DNA of 64,000 nucleotides from an uncultured Anaerolineae bacterium (GTDB lineage: Bacteria > Chloroflexota > Anaerolineae > J036 > Brachytrichaceae). The notes below the pieces were generated by a model. The model was not told the origin of the DNA and did no database searches. It saw only the letters and a list, made by a program, of their open reading frames with translations. Below, in pieces: positions 21,723 through 29,522 of the stretch; position 1 is the stretch's first letter, and every line of letters begins with the position of its first letter. Location of the stretch: assembly GCA_937959265.1 (NCBI GenBank), contig CALGMA010000009.1, forward strand, positions 62,001 through 126,000, given 5' to 3'. The position numbers and the translations under genes were made by a program.

Positions 21723-24538
21723 ACGCGGCTGAGCAGACAAAGCGACAGAGGGACAAGGAGGCCAGGCGTCATCACTACTTCCTCGCCTTCCTGTATCCCT
21801 GCCTCCTCATCCTGCTCACGCTCGCCGCGACCTGGAAGCTCACGCTGGGCGACCGCATCATCGCGCGCGGCGACTTGCTGCTCTATTTCTATCCGTTGCG
21901 CGACTACGCGGCGCAGACCGTCCGCGAGTTGCGCCTGCCGCTGTGGAACCCCTACACCTTCATGGGCGCGCCGTTTCTCGCCAACCCGCAGGTCGGCTTC
22001 TTTTACCCCTTCAACGTGCTCACGGCCTGGCTGCCGACCGAGCGCGCGGTTTCGTGGAATATCGCGCTGCACCTGGCCATCGCTGCGCTCGGCGCTTACG
22101 CGCTGGCCCGTCGCGGGTTTGCGCTCGGCCGATTGGCGGCGTTTGCCGGCGCAGTCACATTTGGTTTGGGCGGCTATCTCGGCGCGCAGGCCGAGCACTT
22201 GAACCAACTGCAGGCGTTGGCATGGCTGCCGCTCGGCGCGCTCATCGTCATTGCATCGGCGCGGCAAAGCGAGCCGGCCGGCATCATGCGGTCGGTGGTT
22301 GGATTAGCGGCGGTGGCATCGCTCCAGGTGCTGGCCGGGCACACACAATCGCTCTACATCAGCCTGGCAGCGATGGGATTGATTGCGCTGTTGCTGACGC
22401 TAGTTGCGCTATGGAACAACCGGCCGTCCGACTCGCAGACGACGCTTCGCGCGGCTGCGCCGCTGTTCGTCACCGTGGCCGGGGCTGCGCTTGCCGCAGC
22501 CATGTGCGGCGCGCAACTGCTGCCCACCCTTGAGCTTTCGCGCGAGTCAGCGCGCGCGGGCGGCTTGCCGTTCAACGAAGCCGGATCGTTCTCTTGGCGG
22601 CCATGGGTGGTCGCGCGCGCGCTGATGCCGACCTACGGCGACCCTTTGTTCGCGGAGTATGTCGCCTATCTCGGCGCAAGTGGGCTGGCGTTGGCGCTGC
22701 TGGGCGGACTGGAGATGCGGGGGCGGCAATCCGCATCACAATCGTCATCTGGCCTCATCCCCTGCGTGCTGGTGATAGCCGGCGTCGTCCTGGCGCTGGG
22801 AGTGGTCACGCCCGCGTTCGGCGTCTTGTACCGCCTCATGCCCGGCTTCAACCTGTTTCGCGCCCAGGCCCGTTGGCTGATCGTGTTTGCGCTGGGGGCT
22901 GCGATGCTCGTCGGTTTCGGCGCGCAGCGCCTGCAACGCGGCCTGAGCGCGGCGCAGGCGCGCAACTGGCTGATTGCCTGGCTGTTGCTCGTGGGGCTGT
23001 GGGGCGCCGGCCTGCTGGTCGGCGCGCGCTTCTCGCCGGAGCCGGAGTATCGCGCGCTGCCCGGGCGCGGCGTGATGCTGGGATGGGCTGCAGCAATCGG
23101 AATAGTAACTGTGGCCGTCGTCGGCCATTGGTGGCCGATGCGCCGCAACCATGCCCCAATCGCCGATTCCCGATTGCCGATCGCGCCGCTGTTCATCATT
23201 GCGCTTGTCCTCGAATTGCTGGTCGCGTCGCAGTTCCAGCCCTACGCGCGCGCGGCAGACCGGCAAGCGCTCACCTCGCTGCGTCCGGCGACGGCGCACC
23301 TGCTGGCCGAGTCGGAGCTAGGCGCGATGCGCACGGGGCGCATCCTGGCGCTCTCATCGCTCTTCTTCGACCCTGGCGACAAAGCCGAACAGGAGCTGAT
23401 CTTCGGCGCGTCGTTGAACGCAGATGAAACATACGACCGGCTGATTGCGGCTAAGCACAAGGAGATCATGTCGCCCAACCTGTCGTTGTATTACCGGCTG
23501 CCCAGCGTGGATGGTTACGACGGCGGCCTGTTGCCGACGCGGCGCTACGCCGAGTTCGCGCGCCAATTCGCAGCGACACCCACCGGCGCGGTGGACGGCC
23601 GGCTGCGCGAGTTTCTGGCCGGCCCGCCGGCCAATCAGTGGCTAGAGCAGATGGCCGTGCGCTACCTCATCGCCGACAAAACGCAGGACGTGTTCATAGA
23701 CGGCGTGTATTACGACCTGCTGTTCAGCGCGTCGCTCACGCCGGCTGCAGTCGAAATCCCGCTGCGCGAATTCTCGTCTACCGCGCTGGGGCTTGTCCTG
23801 AGCGCCGAGGATGCGCAAGCCGGCCAGGTCATCGCTGCCGCCGAGGTGCGCTTCTCCGATGGCGATGCGCAGGCGTTTGAGATTCGCGCTGCCGAACCGC
23901 TCACGCCTTACTTCGGCGCGCGCCTGACATGGGCCGGGCGCAAGACGCCGCAGGCCGTCGCCTTTCGCGGCCTGGCCAACGCGCGTGCCACGCTGCGCGG
24001 CCTCACCAGCATTGACCAGACCGACGGGACGTTCCTCTCGCAGATGGCGACCGGCGACCATGTGATGCGCCTGATCCACTCCGGCGACGTGAAGATCTAT
24101 GAGAACCTGCGGCATGCGCCGCGCGTCGCTGTGCAGAATGCGGCCGGCGCGCCGATTGACATCAGACAGGTGGGCGGAGAGATCGTCGAGGAGCAACCGG
24201 AGTTCGTGCGCGTTCGATTCTCCGATGCGACGCCGCAGGATTCGCTATCCCACTCGAACAAGCGACTAATTCTGCGCGATGCGTGCTTCCCCGGCTGGGT
24301 CGCGCGCGTGGACGGCGTCGAGACGCCGATCGCTTGTGTTGATACGCTCTTCCGCGCCGTTGCGCTGCCCGCCGGCGCGAAAGAAGTGACGTTCAGCTAC
24401 GAGCCGCAGAGCGTCCGTCTGGGCTTCATCGTCAGCGCTGCCGGCGTGGCGCTGTGGCTGGCGCTGATCGCGCTGGTCGGCCTCATTTCTTCATGCGCGG
24501 GTCAAGGGCGTCGCGCAGGCCGTCCCCCAGGAAGGTAA
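21719..24538 (+). CDS. YfhO-family membrane protein
   Basis: This 939-residue protein opens with a GTG overlapping the previous stop. About twelve membrane segments in the first 520 residues include LRLPLWNPYTFMGAPFLANPQ, the signature of YfhO-type GT-C proteins. A soluble extracytoplasmic domain (about 520-900) precedes a last hydrophobic segment at the C-terminus. YfhO in Firmicutes adds sugars to lipoteichoic acid; in Chloroflexota the role is unknown, and glycosylation of a cell-surface lipid or protein is the best guess. The last 56 bases overlap the convergent oppC-type gene. A second YfhO-type domain occurs in the fusion protein at 59769. Confidence 0.82.
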   Translation: MNAAEQTKRQRDKEARRHHYFLAFLYPCLLILLTLAATWKLTLGDRIIARGDLLLYFYPLRDYAAQTVRELRLPLWNPYTFMGAPFLANPQVGFFYPFNVLTAWLPTERAVSWNIALHLAIAALGAYALARRGFALGRLAAFAGAVTFGLGGYLGAQAEHLNQLQALAWLPLGALIVIASARQSEPAGIMRSVVGLAAVASLQVLAGHTQSLYISLAAMGLIALLLTLVALWNNRPSDSQTTLRAAAPLFVTVAGAALAAAMCGAQLLPTLELSRESARAGGLPFNEAGSFSWRPWVVARALMPTYGDPLFAEYVAYLGASGLALALLGGLEMRGRQSASQSSSGLIPCVLVIAGVVLALGVVTPAFGVLYRLMPGFNLFRAQARWLIVFALGAAMLVGFGAQRLQRGLSAAQARNWLIAWLLLVGLWGAGLLVGARFSPEPEYRALPGRGVMLGWAAAIGIVTVAVVGHWWPMRRNHAPIADSRLPIAPLFIIALVLELLVASQFQPYARAADRQALTSLRPATAHLLAESELGAMRTGRILALSSLFFDPGDKAEQELIFGASLNADETYDRLIAAKHKEIMSPNLSLYYRLPSVDGYDGGLLPTRRYAEFARQFAATPTGAVDGRLREFLAGPPANQWLEQMAVRYLIADKTQDVFIDGVYYDLLFSASLTPAAVEIPLREFSSTALGLVLSAEDAQAGQVIAAAEVRFSDGDAQAFEIRAAEPLTPYFGARLTWAGRKTPQAVAFRGLANARATLRGLTSIDQTDGTFLSQMATGDHVMRLIHSGDVKIYENLRHAPRVAVQNAAGAPIDIRQVGGEIVEEQPEFVRVRFSDATPQDSLSHSNKRLILRDACFPGWVARVDGVETPIACVDTLFRAVALPAGAKEVTFSYEPQSVRLGFIVSAAGVALWLALIALVGLISSCAGQGRRAGRPPGR

Positions 24539-25469
24539 ATGAGATTACCAGCACCGAGACGACAGCAGCCACCGAAAGCAGAAAGCCCGGCTGGCTGCCG
24601 ATGATCGAGTAGGCGTCTAGGAAGAGTCGTCCCCAACTCGTGATGAAGAAATCATTGGGGTTCAGCGAAGGCCGCAGGCCCAGGCCGATGTAACCCAGGA
24701 TCGCCTCTGCGATGATGAAGCGCGGAATGGCGAAGGCGATCCATACCACCAGCACGCCCACGCTATTCGGCAAGATGTGGCGGGTGATAATATGCGCGCG
24801 CGACGCCCCCAGGCTCTGCGCTGCCTCCACGAACGACAAGCTCTTCAGCGCCAGCGCCGAGCCGCGCATCAGGCGGGCCAATCCTGACCAGGACACAGCC
24901 GCCAGCGCCAACAGGAACAAGGGCACGCCATTGGCCGCCTTGCCCAGCGCTGTATCGCCCAACGTTACCATCACCAGGATCAGCAACAGCTCGGTAGGGA
25001 TGGCGTAGAAAATGTCGGTGATGCGCATCAGCAGGTTGTCGGCGCTGCCGCCCAGGTAGCCGGAGGTGAAGCCCAACGTCGCGCCGATCAGCACGACGAT
25101 CGTCACCGGCAGCACACCGGCGACAACGGATGTGCGGGTGCCATACAGGATGCGACTGAGCACGTCGCGCCCCTGTTGGTCGGTGCCAAGTGGGAAGGCC
25201 GGATCGAACGCCTTGCCCGCCGGAGAATCGGATTGCCAGAAGGGCGGTAAGAAAGCCTTGGCTGCGCCGTAGTCTTTGATCGGGTTGTGCGGCGCGAGCG
25301 ACGACGCGAAGATGGCTGCCAGGAGATAGATCACTACGAGCACGCCGCCAACCAGCGCGGCGCGGTTGCGGCGCAGCCGGCGCCAGGCCAGTTCCCATTG
25401 GCTCTGCGAGGGTGTCGCCGGCAAAGTGGACGGTGTGGCGCGCGGGAGCGAGGTAGTCGCCTGGGCCAT
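24483..25469 (-). CDS. Oligopeptide/dipeptide ABC transporter permease (OppC/DppC type)
   Basis: This 328-residue permease has an OppC-N segment (RRNRAALVGGVLVVIYLLAA) and PLGTDQQGRDVLSRILYGTR, the conserved periplasmic motif of DppC proteins. The EAA loop is FVEAAQSLGASRAHIITRHI. It starts 3 bases after the OppB-type stop, so both permeases are surely one transcript. With the partner it forms the membrane channel of a peptide or nickel-type importer. No OppD/F ATPase genes follow, because the downstream neighbour is a convergent gene overlapping by 56 bases. The ATPases must be encoded elsewhere. Confidence 0.9.
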   Translation of the reverse strand: MAQATTSLPRATPSTLPATPSQSQWELAWRRLRRNRAALVGGVLVVIYLLAAIFASSLAPHNPIKDYGAAKAFLPPFWQSDSPAGKAFDPAFPLGTDQQGRDVLSRILYGTRTSVVAGVLPVTIVVLIGATLGFTSGYLGGSADNLLMRITDIFYAIPTELLLILVMVTLGDTALGKAANGVPLFLLALAAVSWSGLARLMRGSALALKSLSFVEAAQSLGASRAHIITRHILPNSVGVLVVWIAFAIPRFIIAEAILGYIGLGLRPSLNPNDFFITSWGRLFLDAYSIIGSQPGFLLSVAAVVSVLVISFTFLGDGLRDALDPRMKK

Positions 25470-25472
25470 ACA

Positions 25473-26468
25473 TTACTCCACACGAATGCGCGGATCCACG
25501 ACGCCGTAGAGGATATCCACGCTCAGGTTGCCCAGTAAGATAAGCACAACGTAGAACAGCGTCGTGCCCATGATCATCGAGTAGTCGCGGTTGCCGATGG
25601 ACTGGATGAAATCTCGGCCGACGCCAGGCACGCCAAAGATGTTCTCGATGACGATCGAGCCGGTGAGCAGGCCAGCCACGGCCGGCCCGAGCGTCGTGAT
25701 GACCGGGATGAGGGCGTTGCGCAGCATGTGCTTCCAGATCACCGCCTGCTCCAACAAGCCCTTCGCGCGCGCGGTGCGCACGTAATCCTGGCGCATCACA
25801 TCGAGCATGGTCGAGCGCATCAGCCGTGCCGTCTGCGCCATCGTGCCGAAGCCGAATACGATGGCCGGGATGATGAACGGCGTAATGCCGGCCCAGGACT
25901 TCTGCACCACCGGCATTAGCTTCAATCCCACAGCGAAGATGAGGATGGAGAAGAACGCCACAACGAAACTGGGCACGGCGATACCGATGTTCGTGATGAA
26001 CGTGAGCGCGTAATCAATCCACGAATTCTGCCGGAGCGCCGAGAACACACCGGCGGGGATGCCGACGACCAGGGCAAACGCCAGCGCCAACACTGCCAGG
26101 CGCAACGTGTGGCCGAACTTGGAATCGAAGAAGCTTTTCTCAGGCGGCGGCTGAAACAAAATCTGCTGCACCGTCTTGCCGCGCTGGCGATACGACGGGC
26201 CAAGGTTGCCGCACACCGCGCCACACACAAACTGGCCTTCCTTGTCAACGTCGCCGATCAAATAGCCGATGAACTGACGCCAGGCCGGCTTATCCAGCCC
26301 ATACTGGCGGGCCAGGAGTTCTTGCGTGCGCGGGTCCACCTGCTTCGCTTCGGGGTCGCGATCCCATGGGCCGCCCGGCGCGGCTTTCATCAATACGAAC
26401 GTGATGAGCGCCACGACGAGCAAGACCGGGATGAACCAGAGAAAACGTCGCGCTAAAAAAGTCGCCAT
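25473..26468 (-). CDS. Oligopeptide/dipeptide ABC transporter permease (OppB/DppB type)
   Basis: This 331-residue protein starts with the classic OppB membrane segment RRFLWFIPVLLVVALITFVL and has RTARAKGLLEQAVIWKHMLR as EAA loop, then GSIVIENIFGVPGVGRDF near the C-terminus. A roughly 60-residue extracytoplasmic region between segments 1 and 2 (about 45-105) holds two Cys residues in FVCGAVCGNLG, which is not typical. It follows the binding-protein gene with a palindrome in between and precedes the OppC-type permease by 3 bases. Confidence 0.9.
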   Translation of the reverse strand: MATFLARRFLWFIPVLLVVALITFVLMKAAPGGPWDRDPEAKQVDPRTQELLARQYGLDKPAWRQFIGYLIGDVDKEGQFVCGAVCGNLGPSYRQRGKTVQQILFQPPPEKSFFDSKFGHTLRLAVLALAFALVVGIPAGVFSALRQNSWIDYALTFITNIGIAVPSFVVAFFSILIFAVGLKLMPVVQKSWAGITPFIIPAIVFGFGTMAQTARLMRSTMLDVMRQDYVRTARAKGLLEQAVIWKHMLRNALIPVITTLGPAVAGLLTGSIVIENIFGVPGVGRDFIQSIGNRDYSMIMGTTLFYVVLILLGNLSVDILYGVVDPRIRVE

Positions 26469-26480
26469 CGCTGCGGATAA

Positions 26481-26519
26481 ACAGAAACCAGGTTTCTGGC
26501 GGAGAAACCTGGTTTCTGT
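26481..26519. repeat. Perfect 17-bp palindrome between binding protein and permease genes
   Basis: ACAGAAACCAGGTTTCT (26481-26497) is exactly inverted at 26503-26519 around a 5-base loop. It occupies the spacer between the oligopeptide-binding-protein stop and the OppB-type start. Each arm is itself nearly self-complementary, as expected of a dispersed palindromic repeat. Confidence 0.85.
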
Positions 26520-26537
26520 CGAACGACGCGCCCAGCC

Positions 26538-28349
26538 CTAGTTCGGCAGCATGGACGTGTCAATGTCAATCGTCGCGGGCACGGTCGAGCCGGGCCAGTC
26601 GGCATCCTGCGAGGTCGTGACGATGCCTTTCACCCACGGCTTGACCAGATAAGCGTTGACGTTGTTCCAGAAGAAGGCCACCGGGTTGGCGTCCACCAAA
26701 CGATCCTGCGCTGTTTGATACAGCTCGGCGCGCTTGGCCGGATCGAGCTCGACATCGGCTTGTGCGATCAGCTTGTCGAACGCTTCGTCCTTGAAGCCGA
26801 TGCGGTCGGCGAAGGTGGTGCTGCCCTCGAAGTACACGCTCAGCCAGTTCTGCGGATCGGGATAGTCGGCGCACCAGCCGCCGATGAACATCTGCAGATC
26901 GCTCTCACGATCCTTCTGCTTGGCGGTGAAGGCGGTCGGCTCGACCGGCTTCAGCTCCAGTTTGAGATCGTCGCCGAAGATTTCCTTGAACCGTGCGCCC
27001 AGCCATTCATAGCGCACGCGGTTGCGCGGCGTGTCGCCGAACGTGAGCACGATCGTCGGCAGGTTTGCGACCGAGCCATAGGACGACTCGGCAATGAGTT
27101 GCTTTGCTTTCTCGGCGTCATAGGCGAAGCGCGTCTCGCCTTCCTTGTAGCCAGGGAAGCCCGGCGGGATCCAGGTCAGGGCCGGTGAGCCGAGGCCCTG
27201 CAACACGTCCTTGACCCAGCGCTCGCGGTCGAGCGCATATGAAAAGGCCGCGCGCACTTTCGGATCGGTGAACGGCTCCTTGAAGTTGCGGAATTGCAGC
27301 GCGAGGGTGCACGAGCCGGGGTATATCGTCGCCTGTTTGCTCAGCTCCGCATCGGCCATCACCGCCTGGTAGTCCTCCGCAGCCAGGCCGATGATGTCGA
27401 ACTCGTCGTTCTTGTAAGCCTGGAAGGCGACATTCGAGTCGGTGATGTATTGATATTCGATGTTCACCTTCGGCGCGTCGCCCCAATAATTGGGATTGGG
27501 CACGAACACGCCCTTCACGAACGGCTCCAGGCTCTTAAGGATGAATGGGCCGTTGCCGATGTGGAACTTGGAGCTGTTCCACCAGTTCTCGCCGCCTTCC
27601 TCGATGTTTTCCTGCTTGGCCGGATATGTGACCCACAGGCTCATCACGGTGTGGAAGTAAGGCGCAGGCTTGGACAGCTTCAGTTTCAGCGTCAGGCAGT
27701 CTTCCTGCTCGTAGTCCTTGCATGGCTGGCCGGACGCATCGAGCGCTTGCACGCTCTGGCGCACTTGTTCCTCGAACTTCTTCTTATCCTCGTCGGACTC
27801 TGCGCTTTGCCATTCCGGTGCGCCGGCGATCTCATTGGTGATCGAGGCGTATTCGCCGGCCGTCGCGGGGTTGATGTTGCGAATGATCGAGTACTCGAAG
27901 CGCTTGGCGTTGAGCGGGGTGCCGTCGCTGTATTTGAGTCCTTTGCGCAGCGTGAAGGTCAGCTCGGTTGCGTCGGCGTTGTACTCCCACTTCTCGGCGG
28001 CGCCGGGCACAGTCTCCAGCTTCTCGTTGAGCTTGGTCAGACCCTCGTAGATCAGCTTCAAATGGGCGATCTCGTTGACGAAAGAGGACTTCTGAGGATC
28101 AATGACGTCGGGATAGGTGCCCAGGTTGATGCGCAACACCTTTGGCTTCTCGGAGGGAATCGGTGTGGCTTCCACCACGACCGTTTTCTCGACCTCGACG
28201 ACCTTCTCTTTGACAACCTCCTTGACAACCTCGACGGTCTCTCGAATGACCTGAGGTTGCGCCGGCGCGGCGGGTTGAGCGCATGCCGCGAGTAACATCG
28301 AGGCAGCTATCACGACGCCGCTTATCGCGACAAAGTTTCTGCGACTCAT
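26538..28349 (-). CDS. Oligopeptide ABC transporter substrate-binding lipoprotein
   Basis: This 603-residue family 5 solute-binding protein has a lipoprotein signal (ISGVVIAASMLLAACAQPA, Cys about 23). A Val/Glu/Lys-rich linker follows (TVEVVKEVVKEKVVEVEKTV). The binding domain from about 65 has YPDVIDPQKSSFVNEIAHLK, KGLKYSDGTPLNAKRFEYS and WCADYPDPQNWLSVYF, hallmarks of OppA/DppA proteins. AGGAG precedes the ATG. It is the first gene of an operon with the two permeases. The likely ligands are oligopeptides. Confidence 0.92.
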   Translation of the reverse strand: MSRRNFVAISGVVIAASMLLAACAQPAAPAQPQVIRETVEVVKEVVKEKVVEVEKTVVVEATPIPSEKPKVLRINLGTYPDVIDPQKSSFVNEIAHLKLIYEGLTKLNEKLETVPGAAEKWEYNADATELTFTLRKGLKYSDGTPLNAKRFEYSIIRNINPATAGEYASITNEIAGAPEWQSAESDEDKKKFEEQVRQSVQALDASGQPCKDYEQEDCLTLKLKLSKPAPYFHTVMSLWVTYPAKQENIEEGGENWWNSSKFHIGNGPFILKSLEPFVKGVFVPNPNYWGDAPKVNIEYQYITDSNVAFQAYKNDEFDIIGLAAEDYQAVMADAELSKQATIYPGSCTLALQFRNFKEPFTDPKVRAAFSYALDRERWVKDVLQGLGSPALTWIPPGFPGYKEGETRFAYDAEKAKQLIAESSYGSVANLPTIVLTFGDTPRNRVRYEWLGARFKEIFGDDLKLELKPVEPTAFTAKQKDRESDLQMFIGGWCADYPDPQNWLSVYFEGSTTFADRIGFKDEAFDKLIAQADVELDPAKRAELYQTAQDRLVDANPVAFFWNNVNAYLVKPWVKGIVTTSQDADWPGSTVPATIDIDTSMLPN

Positions 28350-28461
28350 AGTCTCTTTCTCCTACTAGTTGCTTGAGGAATAACTGCGGATTAGGTTCCG
28401 CCTGACCTTGCTCGATTTTAATGCCAATTTCATCGCGCGCTAAGGTTTGCGAACGTCGGCG

Positions 28462-29073
28462 TCACTCCGCAGCAAACTTGATCTCCGGCATAGGCAGGTG
28501 CTCGGTGCCCAGTTTGCGGCGTAGCATGGGGATCAGCCCGCCGGCTTCAATGATCGCCATGACCGACGTGCTCAACGGCGGGAAGGGGAAGGTTCTGATG
28601 TCACCGGTGTCATTGGTGTCTTTAGTGTCGGAAGTGTCGGAAGTAACGGCTCGTCCGACACGATCGAAACGATTGACACCATCAACACGAATGACACTTC
28701 GCTCCAAATCCACCGTGATGATGTCGCCCTTGTGGATCGCCTCCACGGCCTGAGGGCAGACGATGGGCAGCACGCCGTTGTTGATGCAGTTGCGGAAGAA
28801 GATGCGCGCAAACGACTTGGCGATGATGATCCGCACGCCGCACATCTTGAGGCATACTGCGGCCTGCTCGCGCGATGAGCCACAGCCGAAGTTCTTGCCG
28901 CCGACGATGATGTCGCCCGGCTGCACCTGCTTGGCAAAATCGGGGTCGAGGTCTTCCAGCGCATGCGCGGCAAACTGGTTGACGTCGGTGAGGGTATAGG
29001 TGTACTTGCCCGGGAAGATGACGTCGGTGTTCACGTCATCGCCGTAGACCCAGCAACGTCCGGTGAACTGCAT
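28462..29073 (-). CDS. leuD: 3-isopropylmalate dehydratase small subunit (LeuD-type) with repeat-encoded insertion
   Basis: This 203-residue protein compares with about 165 in related small subunits. The swivelling domain has [20 protein letters not shown] and [18 protein letters not shown], the conserved substrate loop. The end is [13 protein letters not shown]. Between VDLERSV and TFPFPP an extra stretch of about 33 residues includes [14 protein letters not shown] and is encoded by a 9-bp-phased repeat. With LeuC it would isomerise 2- to 3-isopropylmalate, or act in a homologous homoaconitase or dimethylmalate system; no large-subunit gene is adjacent. TATAAT (29088-29083) ends 9 bases before the ATG and no Shine-Dalgarno sequence is present, so it appears leaderless. 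Confidence 0.85.
   Translation of the reverse strand: MQFTGRCWVYGDDVNTDVIFPGKYTYTLTDVNQFAAHALEDLDPDFAKQVQPGDIIVGGKNFGCGSSREQAAVCLKMCGVRIIIAKSFARIFFRNCINNGVLPIVCPQAVEAIHKGDIITVDLERSVIRVDGVNRFDRVGRAVTSDTSDTKDTNDTGDIRTFPFPPLSTSVMAIIEAGGLIPMLRRKLGTEHLPMPEIKFAAE
28598..28697. repeat. 9-bp-phased inverted repeat element, copy 2 (inside leuD)
   Basis: GTGTC-type cores begin at 28598 (ATGTC), 28607, 28616, 28625, 28634 and 28643 (GTAAC). After a short spacer, GACAC-type cores begin at 28657, 28666 (GAAAC), 28675, 28684 (AACAC) and 28693. The 9-base phase equals three codons, so the leuD frame stays open and reads Asp-Thr-X triplets in one half. Confidence 0.85.
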
Positions 29074-29082
29074 GGCGCGCCG

Positions 29083-29088
29083 ATTATA
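29083..29088 (-). promoter_or_regulatory. -10 box of leuD
   Basis: TATAAT on the minus strand ends 9 bases before the leuD ATG. It is divergent from the yajC -10 box 55 bases away. Confidence 0.55.
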
Positions 29089-29143
29089 TGTGCTCGGGCG
29101 CGGAAACGTATCCCCGCCGCCGAAGAGTCGGGGCTCCGCTCGC

Positions 29144-29149
29144 TATAAT
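29144..29149 (+). promoter_or_regulatory. -10 box of yajC
   Basis: A perfect TATAAT ends 7 bases before the yajC ATG, which puts the expected transcription start at or next to the start codon. No -35 consensus is visible. Confidence 0.6.
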
Positions 29150-29156
29150 CGCCGCC

Positions 29157-29522
29157 ATGGACTTGACCCTAGCGACTGTTGTATTGGCGATCACGATCGC
29201 ATTTGTGTTCATCCTGGTATGGGTCATCGTCGTCATGCCTCAAAATCGCGCCCGCAAGAACCAAGAGAGGGTTATCGAAGAGCTGAAGATCGGCGAGCAA
29301 ATCGTCACGGTCGGCGGCATGATCGGCAAGCTCACCTACCTGAACCGCGAGGAGGATTTGGCGCGCATCGAGGTCGCGCCCGGCGTGGAAATCCGCATTA
29401 TTCCCGCTGCAATCAGCCATCCGCTGGATTACATGCAACGCCTGGCCCGCATGGAGCAGGAAGCCAACAAGCCCAAGCCGCAGCAGTCCAAAGGGAGGTC
29501 AAGCGCATCGGCGAAGAAGTGA
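29157..29522 (+). CDS. yajC: Preprotein translocase subunit YajC
   Basis: This 121-residue protein has one membrane segment (LATVVLAITIAFVFILVWVI). A short cytoplasmic domain follows with QERVIEELKIGEQIVTVGGM and the typical GKLTYL and VEIRIIPAAI strands. YajC associates with SecDF and SecYEG and helps protein export. The ATG at 29157 was chosen because TATAAT lies just before it; upstream codons read through the leuD promoter. The C-terminal tail is Lys/Ser-rich. Its stop overlaps a GTG start of the next gene. No secD or secF is adjacent, unlike many genomes. Confidence 0.88.
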   Translation: MDLTLATVVLAITIAFVFILVWVIVVMPQNRARKNQERVIEELKIGEQIVTVGGMIGKLTYLNREEDLARIEVAPGVEIRIIPAAISHPLDYMQRLARMEQEANKPKPQQSKGRSSASAKK

